Shown here: positions 33,002 through 41,245 of the stretch, piece by piece
Layout of the letters: each line of letters opens with the position of its first letter
How positions within the stretch are numbered: the first letter of the stretch is position 1
Notes under the pieces: model-generated
What the model was told of the DNA's origin: nothing
The model's database searches: none
What the model saw: the letters and a program-made list of their open reading frames with translations, nothing else
Made by a program: the position numbers and the translations under genes
Assembly (NCBI GenBank): GCA_013141055.1
Contig: JABFRS010000001.1
Location: 2,046,001-2,110,000 of the forward strand
Reading direction: 5' to 3'
Source of the DNA: Cyclobacteriaceae bacterium
GTDB lineage: Bacteria > Bacteroidota > Bacteroidia > Cytophagales > Cyclobacteriaceae
DNA length: 64,000 bases

Positions 33002-33120
33002 TTAAACCAAAAAAAACCGTTAGATTTTTAAAACCGTAGGTAAGATCGTCCATAAAAAAGGGGACTTGAGGCGAGGATTCAGGTCTGGCCATGGTCTAAA
33101 ATCTCTAAAACTTAAGGATG

Positions 33121-33147
33121 AGTATCAAAACAGATGTTTTTGATACT
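33121..33147. repeat. Perfect 10-bp inverted repeat in the intergenic region
   Basis: AGTATCAAAA (33121-33130) and TTTTGATACT (33138-33147) are perfect complements with a 7-base loop. No T-tract follows on either strand, so it is unlikely to be an intrinsic terminator. It lies between the regulator gene (ending at 33242) and the receiver-like gene (starting at 33001). Confidence 0.6.
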
Positions 33148-33187
33148 GAAAAGTAACTTTTCGCTACAAAAGTGAGTTAAAAATCAT

Positions 33188-33217
33188 CTAAAGGATCCTA
33201 TAGAAAAACTAAAGGAT
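33188..33217. promoter_or_regulatory. Direct repeat CTAAAGGAT spaced 21 bp (candidate regulator site)
   Basis: CTAAAGGAT occurs at 33188-33196 and 33209-33217, 21 bp apart start to start, or two helical turns, so both copies face one side of DNA. It lies just after the NarL-type regulator gene and upstream of the pseudo-receiver operon, where a binding site for that regulator would be expected. This is a candidate only. Confidence 0.35.
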
Positions 33218-33241
33218 TATTTAGATTCTGAAAGATGAAAA

Positions 33242-33895
33242 TTACCTGAGAATACCTGATTCATAGGCAAATCGAATAAGTCCAATGACCGATTTAACGC
33301 CGAGTTTGATTTGAAGATTATGCTTATGAACATTGATTGTTCCTTCACTGATTGAAAGCTGCTGGCTGATTTCCTTGGTTGTTCTTTCACGACAAATCAA
33401 CTCAAGAATTTCTCTTTCGCGTTCGGTAAGGTTCACTGTTTTCTTAAACGAAGGTCTTTTCTTACGCAGCTTCTCTTTTAGATTCTTGGTCAGGAGTTTC
33501 GATAACTTTTCACTGTGATAGAAATCCTTTTCCATAACGGAAACAATGGCATCCATGAGTTCTTCAGGCTCTGCATTTTTTAGGAGAAAGGAATGAACAC
33601 CCATTTCAAGCATGTGAATCATATACTTCTCACTGTCATGCATGGTAAGAACAATGATCTTCAAATCAGGATACTTGGCAATGAGTGTTTCTGCTGCTTC
33701 AACTCCATTCATGCGTGGCATTTCAAGATCCAGCAGTAAAACCTGAACAGGATGCTGACCTACCATTTCAATACATTCTTTTCCATTTTCAGCTTCCCAC
33801 ACTTCTCCAATGCGGTCAAATGTTTTCAAAAGTCTGACCATTGCCTTGCGGAACAAGCGATGATCATCTGCTATTAACAAGTTTATCTTATGCAT
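33242..33895 (-). CDS. NarL/LuxR-type response regulator
   Basis: A 217-residue regulator. The receiver domain has the acidic pair in LIADDHRLF (residues 9-10), the phosphoacceptor aspartate in LLLDLEMPRM (near 57), the threonine in VLTMHDSEK (near 85) and lysine in FLLKNAEP (near 108). The C-terminal LuxR-type helix-turn-helix is in LTEREREILELICRERTTKE through ISEGTINVHKHNLQIK (about residues 150-195). All key residues are intact. It starts 8 bases inside the last codons of the adjacent kinase reading frame, a classic cognate pair arrangement. Its targets probably include the genes downstream, given the repeats at 33188-33217. Confidence 0.93.
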   Translation of the reverse strand: MHKINLLIADDHRLFRKAMVRLLKTFDRIGEVWEAENGKECIEMVGQHPVQVLLLDLEMPRMNGVEAAETLIAKYPDLKIIVLTMHDSEKYMIHMLEMGVHSFLLKNAEPEELMDAIVSVMEKDFYHSEKLSKLLTKNLKEKLRKKRPSFKKTVNLTEREREILELICRERTTKEISQQLSISEGTINVHKHNLQIKLGVKSVIGLIRFAYESGILR

Positions 33896-34685
33896 GAATG
33901 GGCAATTGAATAGTTAATAATGTTCCTGATGGAAGGTTTGCACTAAACTTAATGGAGCCTCCTAATAAAGAGGCGCGATTCTCAAGACTATAAAGTCCAA
34001 GCCCGTGACGACCATGACTTTTATTCTCTTCACTTGGAAAATCAAATCCCTTTCAATTGTCACCAATGAGAAGGGTCAGCAATTCCTTACTCCAGATCAT
34101 AGCGATTGTCACTTCCGATGCCTGCGAATGTTTGATCGCATTGTTGGTTGACTCCTGCACAATGCGATAGAGGGTAAGCTGCTGCCAGCTATCCAATGTA
34201 CCAGGTTGTCCATCCTGAGAAAAAATGAATTTCATATTGGAATTAAAGCGATTCAATTTCGTAGTAAACTCATCGAGTGTTTCTTTCAATCCAAATTTTT
34301 CCAGTGACGGTGGCATCAGATTATAAGCCATATTCCGAACCGTATCTGTGATCTCATTGATCTGCTCTCCCAACTCCTGACGATCTTCTTCTGATGCGTT
34401 TTTTGCAACCGCCAGAGTAGTGGCCCGTAAGGCTTGCAGCATAACTCCAACACCATCATGAATCTCTTTTGACAGCCTACCACGCTCATTTTCACGCGAT
34501 TGCATTTCTGCCGCCATCATTCGTTTTCTGTGATCAACTTCCAGCAACTGACGGGTAAGCTGTTCCTGAAGCATCTTCTTTTGGTAGAAGACGATGAACA
34601 GCACAATGGCAATTGCCATTATGAGCATCACAGCTGTTGTGAGTGAAAATATTAAAGGGATCTGGTCTTGTGTGTTACCTGCCAT
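33888..34685 (-). pseudogene. LuxR-linked histidine kinase (HisKA_3) interrupted by an in-frame TGA
   Basis: The kinase begins at 34685 with one membrane helix (FSLTTAVMLIMAIAIVLFIV), then HisKA_3 with histidine in SKEIHDGVGVMLQ (near residue 76) and the N-box IVQESTNNAIKHS (near 185). At 34053-34055 a TGA stands where the glycine of DNGKG belongs: the frame reads IGDN-stop-KGFDF. Without that stop the frame continues 54 more codons with the G2 box HGRHGLGLYSLENRASLLGG and ends in a TAA at 33888-33890, overlapping the regulator start by 8 bases. As written the product loses the ATP lid, so the copy is likely inactive unless the TGA is a sequencing error or is read through. Confidence 0.7.
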
Positions 34686-35308
34686 AATCCAATTGCAAAA
34701 ATTATATGTCTTATGATCATTAGAAAGTTATGAAAGGACCAATAACTGATCATTGGATCATTCTTAACGTTAATGAGATAGTCCGAGATAATAAATAAAA
34801 CGATTGTCCCCGCATAGTAAATCAGAAAGCCAGCATTGATCCAAAACATTGGAAGTCTTTGAATTTGAGTTGTCGGTAAATCCTGAATTAATCTGTAGAA
34901 AAAAAAGATCGAGTAAATTATAAAAACGATACTAGAAGGGATGAATTCATTTGATGTTACAATAATCCCATTATAGTAAACCGTATTATAAACCCAGATG
35001 AGGGAAAGAACACCAATCGCTACCCAAAACAACTTACTGAACTTATTGGGAAATTGATTCTTGTACAGCAAGCTTATAAAAAATATTGCACCAAATCCAT
35101 AGATGTTTGTAGCAACTGAATTAATCTCTGGAACTCTTATCCACATGTAATTGATCATGGATAAAAAATCACAACTAAAAGAGGTAATCAATATAAATGC
35201 CAGGAACTTTATGTGAGGTTCCTGGCGCTTTAACGTGATCCAATAAATGAGTAAAGGAATTAATGGTGAAAAAGTCACCGCAATCGTTAAGAAAAGTAAA
35301 ATACTCAT
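34652..35308 (-). CDS. Polytopic membrane protein of the two-component operon (likely sensor)
   Basis: A 218-residue protein with seven hydrophobic segments (ILLFLTIAVTFSPLIPLLIY; FLAFILITSFSCDFLSMIN; YGFGAIFFISLLY; LFWVAIGVLSLIWVY; SIVFIIYSIFFFY; FWINAGFLIYYAGTIVLFII; FLMIIRHIIFAIGLW). It has no soluble domain. Its end overlaps the kinase start by 34 bases. In Bacteroidota a multi-TM protein directly before a HisKA_3 kinase is common, so it probably is the sensory input of the kinase. The stimulus is unknown and I cannot name the family. Confidence 0.7.
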   Translation of the reverse strand: MSILLFLTIAVTFSPLIPLLIYWITLKRQEPHIKFLAFILITSFSCDFLSMINYMWIRVPEINSVATNIYGFGAIFFISLLYKNQFPNKFSKLFWVAIGVLSLIWVYNTVYYNGIIVTSNEFIPSSIVFIIYSIFFFYRLIQDLPTTQIQRLPMFWINAGFLIYYAGTIVLFIISDYLINVKNDPMISYWSFHNFLMIIRHIIFAIGLWQVTHKTRSL

Positions 35309-35323
35309 GAGATTCGTTTGTTC

Positions 35324-35656
35324 TTAATCATCATTTCCTGTACACATGGGAGGACACGGCCAACTATTATCAGCCATAATACCTGATGGTGTACTGTCCG
35401 TTGTGCTTGGCCAGATATTGTTTCCGTTTTCTTTTGCTCCAACAAGAATAAGTTGTTTTACACCCTTCTCATCAAGAGCATAGTGAATGCGAACCCCCAC
35501 ACAATCCGCCTGACTTAATATTGTTAGAATGATATCCGAACCAAAAAAATGACTTTGAATTTCTCCAGGATTTTTGTCTTTATAATTCTTAATCCATTCT
35601 TTCGCCTGAGAATTTGGAAGGCTACCCCCCACTCCCCTGTTTAGTTCTTGTGCCAT
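35324..35656 (-). CDS. Small protein with CPPMC tail at the head of the two-component operon
   Basis: A 110-residue soluble protein without a signal peptide. The N-terminus is MAQELNRGVGGSLPNSQAKE, the core reads FFGSDIILTILSQADCVGVR and GVKQLILVGAKENGNN (a small alpha/beta pattern), and the end is NSWPCPPMCTGNDD, a Cys-Pro-Pro-x-Cys tail. It lies 15 bases before the multi-TM gene and heads the operon. Such a small cytosolic protein may be a ligand-binding or redox-sensing component of the signalling module; the CPPMC tail could bind metal or act in redox. From memory, comparable small proteins precede 7TM/kinase pairs in other Bacteroidota. No formal family. Confidence 0.55.
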   Translation of the reverse strand: MAQELNRGVGGSLPNSQAKEWIKNYKDKNPGEIQSHFFGSDIILTILSQADCVGVRIHYALDEKGVKQLILVGAKENGNNIWPSTTDSTPSGIMADNSWPCPPMCTGNDD

Positions 35657-35755
35657 GATGATTATTTGTTAGGTTGAGATCAAAAGCTAAGCAATTTCCT
35701 TGTAAACCATAGGCGCGGAGTGCGCGAATTGGTTATTTGCATATTATCTTTCATC

Positions 35756-36889
35756 ATGGCAATCAAGAAAAAAGTTTCCAAGCTTACACAGTCCGTTCAC
35801 GTGGGTTCTATTGGAGATCAGGAGTTTGGCGGACTAACCAATCCTATTTATACCTCTTCAGCATATGACTATGAACAGATTGTAAGATATCCGAGATACT
35901 TTAACACGCCGAACCAGGATGCTGTTGTAAAAAAGATGGCTTCTCTTGAAAATGGTGAGGACGGAGTTGTATTCAGCTCGGGTATGGCGGCAATCTTAAC
36001 TTCCATGCTTGCTGTTCTGAAAGCCGGCGACCATATTATTTTTCAAAATGATCTCTATGGGGGAACTCACTTTGCTGCCTTTCAGCTATTGAATCGTTAC
36101 AATATTGATTTTACAATGGTGGATGCTTCCGATCCGGATAATTTTGAAAAAGCGATCCGGAAGCAAACGAAGGTCATTTACATCGAAACTCCCTCCAATC
36201 CTCTTTTAAAAATAACTGACATTTCATCTGTAAGTAAGATCGCAAAGAAGCATGGTCTTATTACTATGATCGATAACACTTTTGCTTCACCTGTTAATCA
36301 AAATCCTATTGATCTTGGGATCGATGTAATTTTACATAGTGGAACCAAATACATCGGCGGGCATAGTGATATATGCTGCGGCGTGATGGTAAGTTCAAAA
36401 AAAATCACTGAGAAAATCAAGACGAGTGCTGCACTCTTCGGTGGAAGCCTGGATGCCAATACTTGTTATCTCGTTGAGCGGAGTCTCAAGACCATCGTGC
36501 TTCGTGTACGTCAGCAAAATGAAAATGCAAAAAAGATAGCGGAGTTCTTAGAATCCGAATCCAAAATTGGAAATGTCTTTTATCCGGGATTAAGGAATCA
36601 TCCGGGTCACGCGATCGCAAAGAAGCAAATGACCGGAGGATTTGGTGGTATGCTTTCTTTCGAAGTAAAATCTGATCCTGAAAAGTTTATTAAAAAACTG
36701 AAGTTCATTCGCAAGGCAATCAGTCTTGGAGGAGTTGAATCTACGATCTGCTCACCCTTCAAAACTTCTCATTCCAAGCTAACCGCCGCAGAAAGAAAAG
36801 TTGTTGGAATTTCTGATAAGCTGTTACGGTTCTCCGTTGGAATTGAAGATCCGGAAGATCTTATCCATGACATTCAATCTGCTCTGTAA
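35756..36889 (+). CDS. Cystathionine gamma-lyase/synthase family PLP enzyme
   Basis: A 377-residue fold-type I PLP enzyme of the Cys/Met metabolism family. The sequence has LTNPIYTSSAYDY near residue 30, the cofactor ring contacts in VFSSGMAAILTSMLAVLKAG near 78, MIDNTFASPVNQNPIDLG near 170 and the Schiff-base lysine in HSGTKYIGGHSD near 199. The start at the ATG 35756 gives the usual family length; the upstream open frame has no family-like sequence. It may act as cystathionine gamma-lyase, gamma-synthase or another trans-sulfuration lyase. Not obviously in an operon. Confidence 0.9.
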   Translation: MAIKKKVSKLTQSVHVGSIGDQEFGGLTNPIYTSSAYDYEQIVRYPRYFNTPNQDAVVKKMASLENGEDGVVFSSGMAAILTSMLAVLKAGDHIIFQNDLYGGTHFAAFQLLNRYNIDFTMVDASDPDNFEKAIRKQTKVIYIETPSNPLLKITDISSVSKIAKKHGLITMIDNTFASPVNQNPIDLGIDVILHSGTKYIGGHSDICCGVMVSSKKITEKIKTSAALFGGSLDANTCYLVERSLKTIVLRVRQQNENAKKIAEFLESESKIGNVFYPGLRNHPGHAIAKKQMTGGFGGMLSFEVKSDPEKFIKKLKFIRKAISLGGVESTICSPFKTSHSKLTAAERKVVGISDKLLRFSVGIEDPEDLIHDIQSAL

Positions 36890-36934
36890 AAAAATTATAT
36901 CGTTGTTGGAGATCATTAACCAACAACGATATAA
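36888..36934 (-). terminator. tpiA terminator, 15-bp perfect hairpin
   Basis: TTATATCGTTGTTGG (36895-36909) pairs perfectly with CCAACAACGATATAA (36920-36934) around a 10-base loop. On the minus strand the stem is followed by a run of T (complement of the A tract at 36888-36894), so it ends the tpiA transcript 14 bases after its stop codon. Confidence 0.8.
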
Positions 36935-36947
36935 AAAAATGAAGAGA

Positions 36948-37706
36948 TTATGCTCCCTTAATAATATCAACGAAGTCCTTTGCTTTTAAAGAGGCTCCTC
37001 CAACAAGTCCTCCATTTACATCCTGACAGGAGAAAATTTCTTTTGCATTGTCTGGCTTAACACTGCCACCGTACAATATCGGAATTGTCTGAGCTACGTC
37101 TTCACCGTACTTACCAGCCAATTGTTTTCGTATCACGGCGTGCATGTCCTGAGCTTGCTGTGACGTTGCTGTCTTACCGGTTCCGATCGCCCATACAGGC
37201 TCGTAAGCAATGACCACCTTCTTTAGGGCATCCGCTGAAAGATGAAACAAGCTTTCTTCAACCTGTTGACGTACAAGGGATTCGTGAGTTCCTTTTTCAC
37301 GGATTTCCAAAGGCTCACCACAGCAAAAAATGGGAATCAGATTATTAGCGAGCACCTTATCAACTTTTTGTGCAAGAAGCTTTCCTTCCTCACCAAAATA
37401 CTGGCGTCGCTCGCTGTGACCTAAAATCACGTACGGAATTGACATACTTGATAACATTGCCGCCGACACCTCACCGGTATAAGCTCCGGAATCATGCTCA
37501 CTGCAGTTCTGAGCTCCGACAGAGATTGAAGACTGTGTCAATTGATCTTTAACAGAAATCAAAAAAGGATATGGAACACAGAGGATGATTTTTGCATTAC
37601 CTGTAATTTCTTTGCTCACCAGATTTTTAACTTCTACCGCAAGAGCTTTCGCTTCATCCAGATTTTTATTCATTTTCCAGTTACCGGCAATGATCTTCGT
37701 ACGCAT
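36948..37706 (-). CDS. tpiA: Triosephosphate isomerase
   Basis: A 252-residue cytosolic TIM-barrel enzyme that interconverts dihydroxyacetone phosphate and glyceraldehyde 3-phosphate in glycolysis and gluconeogenesis. IIAGNWKMNKN (residues 5-15) carries the Asn/Lys pair, ILGHSERRQ (near 95) the catalytic histidine, AYEPVWAIGTGKTA (near 168) the catalytic glutamate and flexible loop, and LYGGSVKPDN (near 211) the phosphate site. Length and motifs are canonical. The DUF6702 gene lies upstream on the same strand, 15 bases away. A clear terminator follows. Confidence 0.98.
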   Translation of the reverse strand: MRTKIIAGNWKMNKNLDEAKALAVEVKNLVSKEITGNAKIILCVPYPFLISVKDQLTQSSISVGAQNCSEHDSGAYTGEVSAAMLSSMSIPYVILGHSERRQYFGEEGKLLAQKVDKVLANNLIPIFCCGEPLEIREKGTHESLVRQQVEESLFHLSADALKKVVIAYEPVWAIGTGKTATSQQAQDMHAVIRKQLAGKYGEDVAQTIPILYGGSVKPDNAKEIFSCQDVNGGLVGGASLKAKDFVDIIKGA

Positions 37707-37721
37707 AGTTTAAGTTTTATT

Positions 37722-38213
37722 TTATTTCGATTCAAATTTGAAAGTATCTGTTGGCTGATCGGATGTAAGGCGATAGCTTTTCACAGGCCCTTTATATGTC
37801 ACATGCACAAGGTTGGATTGATCTGAATGTATTTCCTGAATAACACTGTTTGTGACTTCAAGGCTCTTGATTTTTTTTACATTTTCAATTTCCAGATAAC
37901 AGATCATTGCAGCATCTTCAATCTCATGGGTGAGAAAATTTATCTTGGCAATCTTTCCGTCAAGCTTTATAATGAAATGCTCACCTAAATAAGCACGGAC
38001 AAGGTCATCAACCGTTTTGCCGTTCTTGGGTTCCAGGAGATCCAGTGATTCCTGATGAATTTGTTTGCGAACTGAGAGTTCAAGATCATCTATGAAGATG
38101 CGTGAAGTGATCTGAAATGACTTTGCTTTTTCATTATATTCCATTTCCGTTACCGAAACATGTATGGGATGCGGAAACCATACAAGCAATAATCTTATCA
38201 GAATGATCATCAT
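37722..38213 (-). CDS. DUF6702-family protein
   Basis: A 163-residue exported protein with an N-terminal hydrophobic segment (MMIILIRLLLVWFPHP). The pattern PHPIHVSVTEMEYNEKAKSF, ITSRIFIDDLELSV near residue 40 and KNGKTVDDLVRAYLGEHF near 65 fits DUF6702, a beta-rich periplasmic or membrane-associated family often found with HupE/UreJ-type proteins. Indeed the divergent gene at 38341 is a HupE/UreJ member. The start may be either of the first two methionines. A TACTTTTG -7-like element overlaps the region just upstream, but no -33 fits it. Confidence 0.75.
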   Translation of the reverse strand: MMIILIRLLLVWFPHPIHVSVTEMEYNEKAKSFQITSRIFIDDLELSVRKQIHQESLDLLEPKNGKTVDDLVRAYLGEHFIIKLDGKIAKINFLTHEIEDAAMICYLEIENVKKIKSLEVTNSVIQEIHSDQSNLVHVTYKGPVKSYRLTSDQPTDTFKFESK

Positions 38214-38340
38214 AGCTCAAAAGTAAACAGTATTTCTTTTAAATTCATTTAATTACTGCGTTGCAAAAACCGTGTCAATCTTTTTGTGTCTGTGATTTCG
38301 ATTTTTCTTTCCGATCTTAGCACATTAGGTCTCCTGAATA

Positions 38341-38925
38341 ATGTCGGAATTCCAGCTTTACTTCGGTCTTGGCAGAGACCACATTCTTGATTTCACTAAC
38401 GGATATGATCACATCCTTTTTGTGCTGGCCTTATGCGCGGTCTACGTCGCTAAGGATTGGAAACAGATATTGATCCTTATCACTGCATTTACCATTGGTC
38501 ACTCAATTACTCTGGCCCTTTCCACATTGGATATTATATCAGTGAATCCGTCACTCATCGAGTTGCTGATACCGATCACCATTTTCATCACTGCTTTTTC
38601 TAATCTTTTCCGAAAGGAAACGGCTCTCACCCAGGTTCGGGTACAAACGAACTACGTCCTTGCATTACTCTTTGGTCTGATCCATGGGATGGGCTTTTCC
38701 AACTATCTGAAGGCCCTTTTGGGTAAGGACAAAAGCATTCTCACACAGCTTTTTGCCTTTAATGTGGGTCTGGAATTCGGTCAAATAATAATCGTTGGGA
38801 TTTTTCTATCCATTAGCTTTATTGCTATTGATTTATTGGGTACTAACCGCAGAGATCTTAAAATGGTCCTGTCATCAGCTATAGCCGGAATCTCTCTCAT
38901 TTTAATAAAAGACAGATTATTTTAA
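38341..38925 (+). CDS. HupE/UreJ-family membrane protein
   Basis: A 194-residue protein with about six membrane helices and the family marks FGLGRDHILDFTNGYDHILF (near residue 10), FTIGHSITLALS (near 49) and FGLIHGMGFSNYLKALL (near 116). The repeated H-x-x-D and GH/HG residues are candidate metal ligands. Related proteins (HupE, UreJ) have been tied to nickel or cobalt import; no hydrogenase or urease gene is seen nearby. It is divergent from the DUF6702 gene and the two are a common pair. Confidence 0.85.
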   Translation: MSEFQLYFGLGRDHILDFTNGYDHILFVLALCAVYVAKDWKQILILITAFTIGHSITLALSTLDIISVNPSLIELLIPITIFITAFSNLFRKETALTQVRVQTNYVLALLFGLIHGMGFSNYLKALLGKDKSILTQLFAFNVGLEFGQIIIVGIFLSISFIAIDLLGTNRRDLKMVLSSAIAGISLILIKDRLF

Positions 38926-38969
38926 ACTGTTATTCTTTCCTTTTCAAGCACTGACCAAAACCATTAACC

Positions 38970-41228
38970 ATGAAGAAATTACTTCTATTCATCACCCTCC
39001 TTTCCAGCACTGTTCTGTTTGCACAAGAGCAAAAAGCACAATGGAAAGGGAAGTTTGAGCAACTCGACCAGCAATTACCATCCCCTAATGAATTCCGATC
39101 GGGATCTGGTGCACCAGGCCCAAAGTACTGGCAACAACAAGCAGATTACGTCATCAATGCTGAGCTCAACGATGATAACCAAAGCATCACAGGTTCTGAA
39201 ACAATTACTTATTCCAATAATTCTCCGGATGCATTAAAGTATCTCTGGCTTCAGCTTGATCAGAACATCAATGAAAAGAATAATGATGGTCAGAAGGTAA
39301 AAAGTACAACCATCAGGGATTCTATTAACACTAAAACCATCGCTTCCAATCTGAGAATTTCAGATTTTGACGGTGGTTTTAAAATTAAAAGTGTAAAAGA
39401 TGCTTCCGGAAAAAGTCTTTCCTACACGATCAATCAAACAATGATGAGGGTTGATCTTTTACAGACATTACAGGCAGGTCAAAAACTTTCAATTGCTATA
39501 GAGTGGTCCTTTAACATTAATGATCGCATGTTGGATGCAACGATGAACGATGGTCGTAGCGGTATGGAGTATTTTCCTGAAGACGGCAATTACTCATACA
39601 TCATTGCCCAGTGGTTTCCGCGCATGTGTGTGTATGATGATGTTATTGGATGGCAGAACAAACAATTCTGGGGACAAGGTGAATTCACTTTGAACTTTGG
39701 AAACTATGAAGTGAATCTTACAGTTCCATCGGATCATATTGTTGCTGCAACCGGTATGATTCAAAATCCTAAAGAGGTTTTGACTTCAACACAGATAGAA
39801 CGTTTCGAAAAAGCAAAGATAACTTTTGACAAGCCGGTACTCATTGCTACACAGGCTGAGGCAATCGTTCGTGAAAAAACAAAATCAAAAGAAAAGAAAG
39901 TCTGGAAATTCAAAGCCGATAATGTCCGTGATTTCGCATTTGCAACTTCCCGTAAATTCATATGGGATGCTATGGCCGTTAAGATCGGAGACAAAACACC
40001 ATTGGCAATGTCATACTATCCAAAAGAGGGAAATCCACTTTGGGAACAAGAATCTACAAAGGCTGTAAAGGCAGCTATCTCTACGTATTCAAAATATACA
40101 ATTGACTATCCTTATCCTCAGGCAACTTCCGTTCACAATGCTTCGCTCGGAATGGAATATCCCATGATCTGCTTTAACGGTGCCCGTCCTAATAAAGACG
40201 GAACATTCAACGATCGCACAAAGTGGGCTCTGGTGGGAGTTGTTGTTCATGAAGTAGGTCACAACTTCTTTCCAATGATCATCAACAGTGACGAGCGTCA
40301 ATGGACCTGGATGGATGAGGGTCTTGATACCTTTGTTCAATATCGCACTCAGGTTGAAAACTATCCTGACATGCCACAAAGAAGAGGACCAGCTTCTACC
40401 ATCGTCCCTTACATGAAAGGTGATGCAACACTACAACGACCGTTGATGGTTAATTCAGAATCAGTTGTTCGTTCAAATTTTGGTAACGAACAATATTCCA
40501 AATGTGCTGCGGGGCTAAATATTCTTCGCGAAACAATCATGGGGCCTGAATTATTTGACAAAGCATTTAAGGAGTATGCTCAGCGATGGGCTTTTCATCA
40601 TCCAAAACCAGCGGATTTCTTCCGCACAATGGAAGATGCATCTGCAGTAGATCTCGATTGGTTCTGGAGAGGTTGGTTCTACACGACTGATATCTGTGAT
40701 CAATCCATTGATAAAGTGAAGTGGTATCAGGTGAAAAAAGAACAAAACAATGTTGAGAATAAAGGAAAGAGTATAAAGAAAGGAGACCTGACTTCTTCAA
40801 CGACCGGTGGTGACGAAAAGAAGAATGATGACTTCAGTGGTGGCCCTCAACCTTTCTCTGTAATTCCAACTGATGCACGTTTTTACAGCGACTTTCAAAA
40901 CAGAGTAGATGATAAAGCTCTTATCTCAAAAATGGAAAACAATAATTTTTATGAGATAACTTTTACGAATAAAGGAGAACTTGTGATGCCAATCATTATT
41001 GAGTGGACGTATAAAGACGGGACCAAGGAAATAGAAAAAATTCCGGTAGAGATCTGGCGCAGCAATGAAAAGACCGTCACCAAAGTTTTCATGAAGACGA
41101 AGGAAGTCATCAATATTGTTCTTGATCCAAAGAAGGAAACCACCGATATTAATGATGGTGATAATGTGTTTCCAAGAGTGGCGAAAGTGAATAAGTTTGA
41201 TGAGATCAAGAAGAAGGCGAGTAATTAG
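38970..41228 (+). CDS. Secreted M1-family metallopeptidase (first tandem copy)
   Basis: A 752-residue protein with signal peptide MKKLLLFITLLSSTVLFAQ. An N-terminal aminopeptidase-N-like beta domain leads into the catalytic domain with GMEYPM near residues 392-397 (N-terminal amine site), HEVGH at 427-431 and the third zinc ligand in DEG (Glu450). The C-terminal part is beta-rich (IEWTYKDGTKEIEKIP). It would trim amino acids or short peptides in the periplasm or outside the cell. It is adjacent (17 bases) to a paralogue on the same strand, so the pair probably arose by tandem duplication. The zinc site is intact here. Confidence 0.93.
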   Translation: MKKLLLFITLLSSTVLFAQEQKAQWKGKFEQLDQQLPSPNEFRSGSGAPGPKYWQQQADYVINAELNDDNQSITGSETITYSNNSPDALKYLWLQLDQNINEKNNDGQKVKSTTIRDSINTKTIASNLRISDFDGGFKIKSVKDASGKSLSYTINQTMMRVDLLQTLQAGQKLSIAIEWSFNINDRMLDATMNDGRSGMEYFPEDGNYSYIIAQWFPRMCVYDDVIGWQNKQFWGQGEFTLNFGNYEVNLTVPSDHIVAATGMIQNPKEVLTSTQIERFEKAKITFDKPVLIATQAEAIVREKTKSKEKKVWKFKADNVRDFAFATSRKFIWDAMAVKIGDKTPLAMSYYPKEGNPLWEQESTKAVKAAISTYSKYTIDYPYPQATSVHNASLGMEYPMICFNGARPNKDGTFNDRTKWALVGVVVHEVGHNFFPMIINSDERQWTWMDEGLDTFVQYRTQVENYPDMPQRRGPASTIVPYMKGDATLQRPLMVNSESVVRSNFGNEQYSKCAAGLNILRETIMGPELFDKAFKEYAQRWAFHHPKPADFFRTMEDASAVDLDWFWRGWFYTTDICDQSIDKVKWYQVKKEQNNVENKGKSIKKGDLTSSTTGGDEKKNDDFSGGPQPFSVIPTDARFYSDFQNRVDDKALISKMENNNFYEITFTNKGELVMPIIIEWTYKDGTKEIEKIPVEIWRSNEKTVTKVFMKTKEVINIVLDPKKETTDINDGDNVFPRVAKVNKFDEIKKKASN

Positions 41229-41245
41229 AAAAGAAATAAAACACT

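Noticed and set aside
34053-34055. TGA decoded as selenocysteine
   Set aside because: The position corresponds to a conserved glycine, not a cysteine, and no selenocysteine element was recognised downstream.
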